DNA of 64,000 nucleotides from Aphrocallistes beatrix (GCA_963281255.1 OY725500.1:2283330-2347329); one strand, 5' to 3'. Shown: positions 20,327 through 33,344, counted from the stretch's first letter. Notes: generated by a model not told the origin, from the letters alone. Translations and numbers: made by a program.

Positions 20327-21508
20327 TCCTTACTATTAAAACTCGATTAATGTGTGTGTATTAGAAAGTGTCTCAAAAAATTCTGAATTTTGAATCTTTA
20401 GATGATAACCCTTTAAATAGTTTACTTTGATTACCAAATGTCCACCATAAAAAAGTCAAACAATTTAGAAATGATTTAGTGGTCCCGCAAGGTAGGCTTC
20501 TCCAAGTGCAGATTTATAATGGGATTTTTCCGATTTATGGATAAAATTGCAAAAAGACTACTTCTGATATAAGCAATGGATGTAACAACCTTGTCTTGAG
20601 ATATTTGGGTAAGGTTTTATATCAGCCAATAATACATTTTGATGGACTAAAATCTACCGGTTCGAAGATATTGGTGAAATCAGTTGAGACCAGCCTTCGT
20701 ACTTGTAATGATTAATGGCCCCAACTGGTTTCATCAATATCTCCGATCAGGTAGATTTTAGCCCATCAAAATGTATTATTGGCTGATATAAAACCATACC
20801 CAAATATCTCAAGACAAGGTTGTTACATCCATTGCTTATATCAGAAGTACTCTTTTTGCAATTTTATCCCTTAACGGAAAATCCCATTATAAATCTACAC
20901 TCGGAGAAGCCTACCTTGCGCGACAACTAAATCGTCTCTAAATTGCGTGAATTTTTTATGGTGGACATTTGGTGATCAAAGTAAACTATTTGAAGGGTAA
21001 TCATCTAAAGATTCAAACTTAATCATTTTTTGACACACTCTAGTAACGAATTGATTGGAGAAACTGCTAGGTACGGAACGCTGATTTTAGGCATGTGGGA
21101 CTCTTTCGGCTATGGCTCAACTAAGTTCTGACCTCAGACCAAAATGTCTAGTCATCATGGAATTATGACTCTCCATTTTAGAAATAGAAATTTCAGTTTT
21201 TCGACTATATCTCAGCCATTTCAGGTGATAGAAGGCTGAAATTTTAATAGAGTGTGTATATTAATATACCTCACATATAATGTAACTATTTTCAAAAAAT
21301 GATGACTCATCACTGTTATGACGTCATCATTACGCATCAAAATTAAAAAATGGGCAAATTTGGTGATTATTCGTGCGATATCGAGTATATATCAGTAGGA
21401 CAGACGTATTTAGAGATGCTATCTATAATTAATCAATGTGACCCCAGGCGCCCCTGGCGGACAAAGTGTCAGCTAGCCGCGCAGCGCAAGCAAGCGAAGC
21501 GGTGCTTG
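20327..21508 (+). mobile_element. non-autonomous Helitron H2
   Basis: Starts TCCTTACTATTAAAACTCG after an A and ends GCAAGCGAAGCGGTGCTTG before a T. It is interrupted by the 683-bp foldback MITE at 20361-21043, inserted in the TG/TA-rich tract near the 5' end. Removing the MITE leaves a Helitron of about 500 bp without coding capacity. Confidence 0.75.
20361..21043. mobile_element. mariner-type foldback MITE, 683 bp
   Basis: It is flanked by TA and lies in Helitron H2. The two halves are complementary over about 310 bp each. For example, GATATAAGCAATGGATGTAA near 20567 pairs with its complement near 20823, and GTAAACTATTTGAAGGGTAA pairs with the block near 20405. The ends are TTAGAAAGTGTC and, complemented, CTAGAGTGTGTC. 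Confidence 0.75.
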
Positions 21509-23276
21509 TAGACAATGATTTTGAAATAACTCGTAATATTATATCACAAGAGCACTTACGCTGCCGAATTGTACCACATAACATTTCCCCACATGGGATT
21601 GCGCATATCCCAGCAAAATCGAAGAATACGCTTTGCTTTAACCGTAGCGATATGTAAAATAATTCCGATCCACATTGATTGATAATGTAAAAGAATCTTG
21701 TTTATTGTATTTTTGTCCATTTAGTGATTATAGCTTATATATTGCTTTAGTTATAAGTATATCCAGGAGTGTTTTGGGTGGAGGCGCGGGGAGCGTGGCC
21801 TCCCCCTCCCCACCTTTTTTTTGCAAGAGGGGTTGCTTGTCTTAGGGGGGCACTCCCTTCAGCTAAAATTCTCACTGATCACATCTAATTTGGGATTATT
21901 TACTCTATTTACTCAAACATAATAAAGATAGTTATAACTTACATCAATAGAATGATTTAAATACATAAAGATACTTTATATTTCAATAGAATTCTTATCC
22001 CATGGCTCCAATCAAACTGAATAACTATTTATTGAATATTGTTTTTAAAAGCAAAAACTCATGAACCTATATGCCAAAATTAGTTCTTGATCCGAACGAA
22101 GATCGTTTATATTTTGTCACCAGAGTTTTGATCATTAGCATCACTCCCTTCTCCCACTTCTTTTTTAGCAAAACACCACTGAGTATATCTGCAACTAGAT
22201 TAATTTCTGACGCATCATGATGACTAAATAATTTAATGATCGCCCATCATTAGTGAATACTAAGTCCTTATTGTTATATGTTTAATTAATTAAAATTACT
22301 TTCAATTTATTTGTCTCCCCCTCAAGGTTACATATATTAAACTGTGCACATTAATGTCATGCACAGTAGAGCAGCAATTACTCTTGAGATATTCCACAAG
22401 GTGGAAGAGTTTAGAGATATTTAGCTTTAGAGAAGAATAATTGAAGGTTGTCTAATTTAGAATTGTCCTCTGATGTTTGCGTAGAAAAACGAATTTGAAA
22501 CCAAATTTAGTTTATACAGTAGATATATAGTAATAATGCCGGGGGCAGAGAAATCTTCGGTTAAATTATCACTATATTTATCCAATTATTGGATAAATGT
22601 AGTGAAAAAAGTTACGTAGATATTGGATATAGTGATATATTGAATATATCACTATATCCAATATCTACGTAACTTTTTTGATGCTATTGACTGCATAAGG
22701 ATAATTTTGGTGGAAATATTAAAACTCTGACTACTTCAGTAAGGAAGCGCGCATATATTATTGTTAGTGCTAGCGCGCCGTTACTAGTGCCCCATAGTTT
22801 TGGGTCCTTTTGATAAACATTTTTTTAAGGGTTTTCTTTTTCCATATATCATTTCCATTGGTTTAAACTCACATTATTCGTAAATCGTCATTGCAATAGG
22901 TTCTATGCAAGTTTAAGCATGCCCCGACTTTGATCTGGTTCAGGTTTCGAAATTTTGAAATATCCACAGTTTAAAATATAATGACAGATTTGTATACAAC
23001 CCTTCGGTTTTCAAATATGCAAAATCTCGATAAGTACGCAGCAATGTGTAAATTTATTCTTTAATCAGAACTTGAAAACTACTTGAAATATTAATCCAAG
23101 ATTAATAAGAAGGAACACCGTTTTGCATTTTTTAATAAATAAGTTGTATATTGTACGAGTGGTATGATATTAAATGAAATTTATGGCTAAAATATTTAGT
23201 AGTGATCTACACAAGATATTCTAACATCATCATAATGACGTAATGATGACTGAGCCAAAATTCGATCATTATTTAA
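21509..23276. other. intergenic, no gene; one perfect hairpin
   Basis: Mostly unique AT-rich sequence with a GC-richer patch at 21775-21860. A perfect long hairpin at 22605-22679 is listed separately. A Z element begins at 23277. Confidence 0.4.
22605..22679. repeat. perfect hairpin, 35-bp arms
   Basis: Arms 22605-22639 and 22645-22679 are exact complements with a 5-base loop TTGAA. The arm includes GTTACGTAGATATTGGATAT. A second, imperfect hairpin (ATTTATCCAAT / ATTGGATAAAT) lies directly upstream at about 22570-22604. Confidence 0.85.
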
Positions 23277-25194
23277 GGATACCGCCCTCAAATACCATAT
23301 GATTTGGCTTACAGCATACGATGAAAGTAGAGCTATAAGAGATGTTAAGCGTGGGCAGGTATCTCCGTCTAGAAATACTTGCACATTCCAAACCGTTTTT
23401 GATTCTCATTTCTAGTTTTTGAGATACAATGTCTCAAATTCTGTTTTTTTCGATTATCGCTAGCACATCTTAATGGTAGAAATCGGGCCACTCAAGGAAT
23501 TGTTTAAGACATACCAAGGAAACAAATGCTTCCAAAATCGAATCATAGATAGTCTATCATATTTGCCACTTCATATAGGACCAAAATAAAGTTTAAATGA
23601 CAAAAATTGAATATTTTATCGCTGTCCGAAAAAAAAGGGCAAAAATGTCTGTTTTTTGGGGAAATCAGGAACAAAATCACCAAGTTATAAGATATCGAAA
23701 ATAAAGTGGTCCTACGTTCATCGCCTAACGATATGGAACAACTCTTGAAATTTACAAACGTCTATCTCAAACCAATTTTGACTTAAAATTCTGTAAAGAC
23801 GGTCAATTTTGAAATTTTAAAGTCCCGAGATATAGAGATTTTAAGTTTAGATGTTAAGAAGAATGTAAAATGAGTAATTAAAAATGAACAAAATAATTGA
23901 CAGGCATTTATTCGCATTTATACTAATGATTTATGTATATTCGAACCAAATATTTACATTAAATGGCAAAATTACACTGAAAATCCACAAATTTCCTTGA
24001 GGCCCCTCACCCAGAATATTTTGAGATAATTGTGAATAATAATTCATATTCCTAGCACTACGAAGTATATTCCATCAGTGTAGAATGAATAAAGAGCTTC
24101 CAAAAAGTATATTAGGAAGTTTGAACGAAGATCTACGACCTTTAGTTTCCAATTTAAGATTTTCGATAAATGCTACGTCATCCTATGACAAAAATCTAAA
24201 ACTTAACATTCCATAGGATGTAGTGTAATTATTATCAAAGAATCATATATGTACCCTCATAAAAAGTATATTAGGAAGTGAGAACTAAGAATTTGGGCTT
24301 ATATTTAGAGATAGAGAGATATCACTTTTTGGACCCTAAACGAGTGTTTTTGACCGAATATGGGAGGTCCAATCCAGAATTTTCAAAATAATTATCAAAA
24401 GTTCTCCAATTTTTCTGTATACATTATTAACGACAATTGTATTCATTATTTCGCATAATAGCCACATTTGGATACATTTTTAATGATTAGATTCACCATT
24501 TTCTAATATATTCAAAGTTCTCCATAGAATTTGTATTACTATCAAGTCAATAATATGTCGAGAAATATTTATTTTTTGACAATGGAATGTTTGAGGAACC
24601 TATATATTTTCACATATATCCATTCATTTAAGATTATAATAGATTATATATCTTCAATAGTTTTTAAGATATGACATCGGCATCTTTCCGGACTATAGAG
24701 AGATATATGCCCAAACTTTACCTATAATAAGCGATATCTCACGAACAAATGATCGGATTCGAACAAATTTTTTTTTAAACGATCAGAATTTTATTTCTGA
24801 TCCAACGATTGCTAAATATCTGATATCAAACATGCAATTTCCCGAGCATTATATAAATGAACTCCCTTATAGAGCTATTTTGATTGGATTATATTTGGCC
24901 TTTCTAAATATTTGTGTTATATAATCTCCAATGGGGCCAAAACACTTTTGAGGCCATATCATTAAAAAAATATCAAAGAAGTAAGAAACTAATTGATGAA
25001 TACGTAAAAAACCTCCAATAATTGTTCAATTTTTAGTAACGCTAAACCTTAGGGTGTTAACTCATAAAAATCAAAATTAATTTCCTTCCAACTAGTACAA
25101 TCAGATGGTAGACCGCTCAGTTACACAATGTACTTAACAATTAAAAATTTTGCCGTTTTTTTTACGTCAGGCAAAGTTTTTGAGGGCGGTATCC
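23277..25194. mobile_element. Z element Z4, complete (1918 bp)
   Basis: Flanked by TTAA at 23273-23276 and 25195-25198. The left end GGATACCGCCCTC and right end GAGGGCGGTATCC are complementary. It lies in the same orientation as 42854-44790. It has only short spurious ORFs. It is more diverged from the other copies than Z2 is from Z8. Confidence 0.75.
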
Positions 25195-26039
25195 TTAATA
25201 ATGAAATCTGGGGACACTGACTCAATTGCCATTTCCTTTCATATGTGTATTCCACAGGTAGTTGGAAACATGCTCATATCCACTATGTGTTTTTTTGTGC
25301 GCTTGCTTAACTATTATGGGGATCTATGGTCCTATATATTAATATAGGTGTAAAGTTCAATATAACGCCTGATGTCCGCCCGCCGTTCGACCGAAAAACT
25401 TCCACTGACTGTTTTATATATAATTTCTTGTAATTTTATGATGGTAAAACATTATATGTAAATTCCTATCAAACAATTCAATTTTGAAAATACTTTATAA
25501 AACATCAAGATTTAGCAAGATTTGGAGATTTAATGTTTTATTAAAATTCAGGAACTATTTATCATATCGTTTCAGTAATAATATCAAAGGTACACGACGA
25601 GGGTCATTACGAAAGTATCTGGGCTAGCACTGTTATCGAATAGATATTCCAATAATCGGTAATTATTTAGACTCTCAAATTATATAACTATGTATCAAAT
25701 TTCAAATCTCTACCTATGGATTTACTGATTTTGTGTAACCTCAATCCTGAATAGTTTCGACTTATTTAATATTTTGTGATGGAAATTAAAAGGGTTTTAG
25801 AGAGATAATTATCAATTATTACAAGAGGGGGTTTTCTTCCTGAGAATCAAGTCAACTTTTGCTGAGAATATGATGCACGATAAATCTACACTGGGATAGA
25901 GGAGGAACTTGGCCTTTCATCGACTGCATTGAATAGGATTTAGCACAAGTATTTAGTCTTGAAAAAGTTTGCAGCTTGATGAATCCCGCATCAACTAATC
26001 TTTGTTCACAAGGAGAAATGAAGTAGACTTTTGCAGAGT
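25195..26039. other. no feature seen
   Basis: AT-rich, apparently unique sequence with no convincing ORF. The minus-strand ORF at 25852-26049 has no recognisable content. Confidence 0.35.
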
Positions 26040-27583
26040 GATGAGTCATCAGTTTTTGCTAAGAGTTGTATTGTTTTTAAGATTTATGAATATACATTCT
26101 ATTTGCAAATTACAGCCTTCTGTCATCTAAAATGACCGAGTTAAGGTTGGTGTTTCCTTCCAGAACTAACTTTAAAAGTTTTCATTATTCTCTCCTGAAT
26201 TTTTTTGTGGAAACTATTCTCGATGAGTTATCTGCAAAATTACACTTTTCGGGAGCACAAGAAGTAAGAGAAAAATTATTTTTTTCCCAAATGACCTAAT
26301 TTATAGAGGACATTCAAGGAAACTTCAATGCCTTATGCCTCTTTTACTCAATTATTCTTGCACAAAATGGTTGAATCAAGAAAAAAACAGGAATAGAATT
26401 TTCAATTTTAACCAAAATAATTTTTTCTTTCAAATTTCGTTTATACAAAATTTAGAGGCAGATTTTCGTAAGGAAAAATATTTTAACTTTTTTCAAATGT
26501 AGAATATCAAAAATCTGTCTCTATCATTTTGTTTTACGTGACGAGATCTTTCTAAAACCGTCGAGTTTTTAACTCTACGACCTTTGTAACTAGAGATTCC
26601 TCCTTTGTAAAATTGATTTTTTTGAGTGCTAAAAACAGGCTACAAAGCAATTTTCTTCGGAAAGGCTTGATTTGCATTAGTTTTTACTGTATTCTGATAA
26701 TAAATAACATCAAAACATCCTAAATCAACAACTTATAGTAGTACTTAACTTCAAAATATGACATATCAAATTTTTTCAAATCATGACACCTTCAAAAGTG
26801 TGAAAAAGTTGACAGTTATCACTGGGGGCTCAAAAATGACCATGTCCGATGGTTTCCGCCGAAATCCCATACCAATACCTTTATTCGACTATGCCAGGTC
26901 GTTATTTTAATACTGAATTCGTACTCAACATTAAATTTCCAGCAATTTGATATATATATTGACCATATTTGGAAATATTTTTGGTTGCCTTTTCCTAGCA
27001 ACGGTCAGGAATGTTAAAAAATTCCTGGCCGTTGCTAGGCACGGTCAAACAAAAATGTTTCCAAATATGGTCAATATATATATCAAATTGCTGGAAATCT
27101 AGTGCTGAGAATGAATTCAGCATTAAAAAGATGATCTGGCACTGTTAAAAGAAGTTATAGGTGTGGGACATTTCGAATTTAAAATGTGTCGTTTTTAGAG
27201 CGACACCAGGTGATACAAGTGGCTCAAAGTGGCGAAATATTGGGGCTGGAGTTATAAAAATCGGGATTATTGTTTAGAACCCCTATAAGGATCTAAAAAT
27301 GATAAAACAGCAATTTGGGCACATTTTTAATAAAAAACAAGTTTCGCATGGGAAACACCAACCTTAATGTTGAAAAATTGCAAATAATAAAAGGTGACAA
27401 TGACGCCATAATTCAATGATGTGTTGACATTTTCGTCTGAGGCCAGAACCTAGTGGAGCAATAGCCAAAGGACTCAAACATGCCAAAAATGAGCTGTATG
27501 TGCCTGGCAATTCTTCATTCAATTCGTTACAAGGATATAAATGTATGCACATTTACACATTAATCGATTTTTAATATTAAGGA
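26040..27583 (-). mobile_element. Helitron fragment split by a K element
   Basis: The left part (26040-26140) holds the Helitron segment GTGATGAGTCATCA and CCTTCTGTCATCTAAAATGA. The right part (27368-27583) continues to the Helitron 5' end, seen here as ATCGATTTTTAATATTAAGGA. K3 sits between them at a TTAA. The GC-rich Helitron tail is absent on the left. Confidence 0.65.
26145..27363. mobile_element. K element K3, complete (1219 bp)
   Basis: Ends GGTTGGTGTTTCC and GGAAACACCAACC lie between TTAA sites 26141-26144 and 27364-27367. The middle contains an imperfect palindrome (about 26925-27115) whose arms include AATTTGATATATATATTGAC and GGCCGTTGCTAGG. It contains no transposase. It has the same length as K7 (61643-62861) and looks closely similar throughout. 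Confidence 0.8.
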
Positions 27584-29344
27584 TGATCCTGCGACTAAAT
27601 ACAATCTAGTATATGGGTATCACTTGATGACTTTTTTCCTACTTTGCCACTTACGACGTTGTTTTCTGTAGGTAAAGAAAAAATCGCAAATATGATGAGA
27701 TTGTAGTGATTTCTTTTTTGATGAAAAGTTTCGTATCGAAATCTCCACAATATTATGCTAACGTCATCGTGAGTCAGTAAAAGAATTGAAATGAGGGCAC
27801 AGTGACTCAATAATATAATCGTTCACTTGTGTATTTTTACAATCAGTTGGAACCACGCTCCCATCCCCTTTGTGATGTTATAGTTTTTGTGTATAGTGAT
27901 TGTGAAATCAAGCGGACAAATAGAGTTGTTTTCAAGAACTCTCATATGTATGTAAAGTATCTTTGCATTAATATTATCAATATAAAGCTGAATATTCCAT
28001 TATATTTCTTGCTCAAGATTAATATATATATACTATGATATTTCATATGTATATAAGAATACAACTCAACAGAGGTTTAAAACCTAATAACTTTAGAATT
28101 AAGAGTGCTCAAAGAAAGCTTTCAACTTCATTATAAAATTCGGGATTTTTGAATTTCGATGGTCATCGCACTTGACTACAAATATCCATCCATTAAAATG
28201 TGCAAAGATTATGAGATTACTCTGAAATTGGGTGTCCATTTATGGAGGGATATAAACACTATACAATTAGATAAAAAAGGAGGTAGTGGGTGTCGGAAAC
28301 CAAGGACACCCCCGGCCCCGGTGGTGCTGACCCTGAAGATATACTTATTTATGCTATGCCATAGCCTACTCAATATAAGCCCTGGTATCAAATGTACCGT
28401 GGATGAACTAGAGGATGGAGATTAAAATTCTCAAATATAGTATATCTGCTTAGTTTATATTGCAATTTAATGTCCTTAAAACTTCCATTTCCTAATATTA
28501 TCTGCTCCTAAATCTAACATTGTAATTCGAATCAAATAATTTTTGATATCATTCTGAAGAGGCGCATACCTACATTAGTTCGAATTTTGATGTTGTCATT
28601 AGTTCGAATTATATGTACTCTCATTACTTCTAATATATGATCTACCATAGCCTACTACATAAAAGGCCGCACAGTAACTTGAGGGATTTGGACTATGGAT
28701 GCGATCGAAGATGGTTGAACTAATACATGAGTTGTCTTGAATCATTAACCACGCACACTAGAGCTTAGGAATATATTACTAGCATATATAAATATGGCGT
28801 CAAAGTACCCATATCCGTCGTTAAAATTTATATTAGTCATCATATGATTGTGCAATCGGTTACTACACAAATTTAGTGTCTTTCAGAGGCCATTTAAGGA
28901 CACTTCTAAGTGTTTTTAATATAATGTTTTTCCCATAGAACTGAGCTGTGGTTTGGTTGATGGGAAAATTTTGAAATCCTTTGATAAAATGTTGCTACAT
29001 TCCATTGTTGCCATGGAAAAGTATTTTGGTCAGTTGGAGTCATATCTTCAAAGCCGCGATAACTGAGCATTCAAAGTTAACCCTATTTGATAGGTAATAG
29101 ATTACTTCCTATTAAGCGATAATATAATTTATATGTCTAGATCCAATGGTTTACGAGTTATTAGACTATTTATCATATTGGTCACACTAAATAATTTGTC
29201 GAATATCTCGTAAATCATCGAATTTAGATATAGAAATTATATCATCGCTTAAGGTTGGCATTTCCGATAAAAGCTAGCTTTTGACTTTTTCGACCGATTC
29301 ATTTAATTTTTTCAGTGTAGATTTGAATCGCAATCGCATGTATC
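27584..29344. other. no gene seen
   Basis: Long unique AT-rich stretch. An 88-codon ORF at 28159-28425 (+) spans a GC-rich patch (GACACCCCCGGCCCC) but shows no domain, and its frame is short enough to arise by chance. Confidence 0.35.
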
Positions 29345-29374
29345 GCATGTATGTATGTATGTATGTATGTATGT
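29345..29374. repeat. (ATGT)n microsatellite
   Basis: About seven or eight tandem ATGT/GTAT units, directly abutting the Tc1-like element at 29376. Confidence 0.85.
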
Positions 29375-29375
29375 A

Positions 29376-30692
29376 GGGTGTCAGATAATTATTTTCAAAA
29401 CATTGTTTTATCATTCATGGTTTCAGAACCTAGAGCAACTATGACTAGCTGCATTTTGCTGGTGGAAATGAACCTAAGTAGGCTTTGACTAAATTTAAAA
29501 TCATTCATTTAAGTGGACAATTTGATTTTTAGGTTGAAAATCGTTACGTCATCATGATGACGCGACTTTTTTTTTTGATTTTTATTTATTGATATTTTTA
29601 CAATTATTTGCTAGATAATTTGTTCTATTATGTCTCAACTATCAAAGCGCATTCACATACGAATCTTATTAGATGGTAAAAAGCACTCGATTGAAGAAAT
29701 TAGTCGACTTGTAGGTGTCTACCAGGACTGTTTACAATGTAAATTCTAGCATTAAATCAGGAGTTGGGATTAAACACAAGAAAGGTGCAGGTAGACCCTC
29801 TAAACTTATTCCTCAAATAAAGAAATTTGTCGCGAAATCCATCAGCTTGGATCCTACTACCTCTATACGAACATTGACCAGTGATTATCTCTCGAGATAC
29901 AGTACACAGATGTCTTCGTAACCTTGAGTACTCGAAGCCGTATCCAGTAAAAATTCCGATGTTAAGCGAAAAGAATCGCCTTTATAGGGTAGAATGGGCT
30001 AAGTGCAATATGTCAAGAAGATGGGAACACTCAATTTTTGCTGATGAAGCTTCTATATGGCTATCAAGAGGTCGTGTCAGAATGTGGACCAAAAAGGTCA
30101 AATTCGCCTGCAACCCACTTGCAAACATACACAGAAAATACACATCTGGGCTGCATTTTCGTCCGTAGGAACATTTCCTTTATGCATATTCACTCAAAAT
30201 CTTGACTCGTCCCTATTTACAAAGATATTGGAGGTTCATTTATTAGCACAAGCAAAAGTATTTCACAATAAAGAGTGGGTTTTGGTTATGGACAACGATC
30301 CAAAGCACACCTCGAAGGCAACAAAGGCTTGGATGAACGAAAATATGCCTAATAGGAAGTTAGAGTGGCCAAGCCAAAGTCCAGATGTTAATCCAATAGA
30401 AAATCTCTTTGGTTGGATCAAGTACGAACTGTCCAAACGCAGTCCAAAGAACATTTCGGCCCTTAAAAGTGAGCTTAATGACATTTGGAGCAATATCGAT
30501 CCTGTATTCCTAGAGCCTTACTGGTCTTCTATGCCTAAAAGATGCCGTCTCTTAATAGATGGAGATGGTTATAAAATTGATTATTAATATATTATCATAA
30601 ATGAACACATAAAATGATTGATATATGCCTGCATCATCTACTTCTTCGCATATAATCAAATTAAAATTTGAAAATAATTATCTGACACCCTG
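29376..30692 (+). mobile_element. Tc1-like element A, DD35E type
   Basis: The ends GGGTGTCAGATAATTATTTT and complement are flanked by TA. It encloses a broken transposase gene. Length about 1.3 kb is usual for Tc1 elements. Confidence 0.85.
29630..30587 (+). pseudogene. Tc1-like transposase, frameshifted
   Basis: The gene reads in several frames. MSQLSKRIHIRILLDGKKHS at the start belongs to the helix-turn-helix DNA-binding part, with GAGRPSKLIP as the GRPR-like hook. IFADEASIW carries the first catalytic Asp, VMDNDPKHTS the second, and DVNPIENLFGWIKYEL the Glu. I count 35 residues between the second Asp and the Glu, so this is a DD35E rather than the classic DD34E. Frame breaks occur near 29720, 29890 and 30120. 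The last 176 codons (30060-30587) are open and end in GDGYKIDY. Confidence 0.8.
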
Positions 30693-30879
30693 TATGTCCG
30701 TAAAAAATCTAACAGTCCGACTTCTACCAAATTTCGCATTTCGAATCTTTTTATGGTGTAGATGTGCACCGTCAACATTTTTTCGCGAAATCTCATCACC
30801 TCCGGTTTTTATATGTATATATTCATATTTTAACACCACCACTGCAAAGCTTCGTTTAAAGATATAAGTAAGTTTCCAA

Positions 30880-31365
30880 CGACTCATGTAGGGTTTTTCA
30901 CCATGTAGGACCGATTTTCGTGCTATAAAAGTAATAATATGAATATTTTATGAGTTATTAACATATTGTTATATACATATTTTCACACCTTTCTAAAAAA
31001 AATTCTTATTTTGAGCTAAAAGCGAGTTCTCAACGACTAATCTAGGACATTTTAATATGTAGATTCCAATCTTCACATTTTAAAAGTAATAATGTGAATA
31101 TTTCATGAGTTATTATCATAGTTATATATACCTATTTTCACACCTTTTGATAAATATTTCATTTTGCGTTAAAAGCGAGTTCTCAACGGCTAATCTAAGG
31201 TATTTTAATATGTGGAATCCAATTTTCACATTTTGAAAGTAATAATGTGAATATTTTACGAGTTACTAGCATATGTTATATACATATCTTCCACCTTTTG
31301 AAAAATTCTTCTTATCGAGCTTTCGACGGCTATTATAGGGTATTTTAATATGTAGATTCCAAATT
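30880..31365. repeat. tandem repeat, ~154-bp unit, about 3 copies
   Basis: GTAATAAT with flanking CACATTTTGAAA or similar recurs at 30931, 31086 and 31239, together with GCGAGTTCTCAACG and CATTTTAATATGTAGATTCC. The last copy is degraded. Confidence 0.75.
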
Positions 31366-31822
31366 TCACACTTGGAATGCCCTAAAATGAGTATTTCCCG
31401 ATGTATTCCGATATTCACATTTCATGTTCCTTCGAGTCACTTACTGGAGCTGCACTAAAGGTCTGTTGACCGACTTCTGTGCTAGGACATATTACATTAT
31501 AAGTAATCGAAAAAAAATATTTTAAAGATTTTATCATGTTGATAGAGAGCACTAATCCTCCTCTTTCGAATTTTTACTCAACTGTGCTCAGTCGAATACT
31601 CCGCCAGCTTCACACTCGAGTCCTTAAAAGGCCTCTGAAAAACCCAAACATTGTCACAAATATAACATATTGCGCAATCATATGATGATTATCACAAGTT
31701 ACTCGTATTCTACTCTCGATCTCTTAGCTTTCGTCAATATTTTGTTTTTAACTCTTTCGTGGGTATGACGGCCTCAACCAATTTTGATAAAACTTGTATT
31801 AATGACTTTAATATTATTTGTA
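31366..31822. other. no feature seen
   Basis: Unique sequence without coding signal. Confidence 0.35.
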
Positions 31823-31826
31823 TTAA

Positions 31827-32098
31827 GGATACCGTACGCGAAAAATCATGATTTGGCTTACAGCATACGATGAAAGTAGAGCTATAAGAGATGTTAAGCG
31901 TGGGCAGGTATCTCCGTCTAGAAGTACTTCCACATTCCAAACCGTTTTTGATTATCATTTCTAGTTTCTGAGATACAGTGTCTCAAAGTATGTTTTTTTG
32001 TTTGTCGCTGGTACATCTTAATGGTAGAAAGCCACTCCAAGAATTGTTTAGGACATACTATGGAAACAAATGCTTCCAAAATTGAATCATAGATTCGG
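31827..32098. mobile_element. Z element fragment Z5
   Basis: Starts GGATACCGTACGCGAAAAAT after TTAA (31823-31826) and follows the Z left end to about 32098, where it is cut. A GC-rich stretch with GGCCGCTTCGCGACC follows. Confidence 0.7.
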
Positions 32099-32283
32099 TC
32101 GCTTCACGACGTGTAACGCTCTCTCAAAAAGGCCGCTTCGCGACCTCGTTCATGGCACCTTCAGGCCTTTATTCTACAGCAGTTTAGTAAATCCTTCCGA
32201 TTAATTTTGGACAAACAAGCTGTAACAAACAACAAACAGAAAAAATTGCGATTAACATTTATAAAATACTAGAGTAAAATATG

Positions 32284-32358
32284 CAAGGTTTGACAAATAT
32301 CGATATCGAAAAATTTTTCGATATTTTTGTCATCTCGATATATCGGTGTCAAACCTTG
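32284..32358. repeat. inverted repeat
   Basis: CAAGGTTTGAC at 32284 pairs with GTCAAACCTTG at 32348. Between them, ATATCGAAAAATTTTTCGAT is a nested palindrome. Possibly a small MITE; no target duplication recognised. Confidence 0.65.
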
Positions 32359-33129
32359 AAATATGCATAGTTCAATGTTAATTCTGGAATAAATGAATGA
32401 CCTGTGTTATAGTTAGGCAATGATAATTTGTTTTAAGAAGACTGCCGGCTAATTTTTAGAGGTAAATTTTCAAAAAATGAGCGACAGATTCGCCAATTTT
32501 GGTCGGAATTTGTCAAAATTCGGAGTAAAAAATCCGATGTGCTACGATCGTAACACATTGGCAGTAATCTTAACCATTTGAAATGTTCGAGAGAACAATT
32601 TAGTTAGTAAAAGGATAATATACTTGCGATTTGGTTCAACTTTTCGACACAAACCCTCAAACTCACATTTTTACTATATAATATGATAGATGTGCGTTAA
32701 GAAGTATGATCTCCCAATATATCGTTGTTTTAAGTATATAATTTTGGAAAATGGTGATTATCAAAGGAATTCAAAATTAATACCTTTTGGCGAGCTTGCT
32801 CTTGTTTGATATTTGCTCGTGCAACCCTTTGTTGAGAAATGCGTTGGGAATCGATATCTTCTACCCATTCGTTGGAGTTAGCAGGTAGATTATAGGTATG
32901 ATCTTCTGCCATATATACTGGGGAATCATCCTCTGAAGTTATAGTATTATCCTCCTCGAGCTCAATTTTACTAGTACTTAACAAATAAGCTGGATTGAAG
33001 TCACAGCACATTAATTTAAAGGGAGTTGTCTGGGTTGCTTTTTTGAGGTGTGTGTTAGCAGCCAAGCATGCCTCTTCTACCCGATCTGGTCACTCAATAT
33101 CCGAAATGGAGCGCAACTTATCAATTTTA

Positions 33130-33344
33130 CTAAAAAAGAATCATGATTGTTATAAAATGTTTTTTAATTAACTGCCCGGATAATTTCAGGCGATTTTTTT
33201 CAAGAAGTGAATCTCAAATTCTTTGCATTTCAATGGGAATGTCCAGAAAATGGAAATTACGATTGTAGGGGCACGGCACGTAGGCAGTTATCGGATAATT
33301 CAGTAATTTGTTACAAATATGAGAATGTTATGTGAAGGCCTTAC
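33130..33344 (-). other. intron 4 of the integrase gene
   Basis: 215 bp, donor GTAAGGCC and acceptor CTTTTTTAG. The junction falls in phase 2 and leads into KIDKLRSISDIE. Confidence 0.65.

Noticed and set aside
28159..28425. 88-codon plus-strand ORF
   Set aside because: No domain and no homologous copy in the window; length is compatible with chance in a GC-richer patch.
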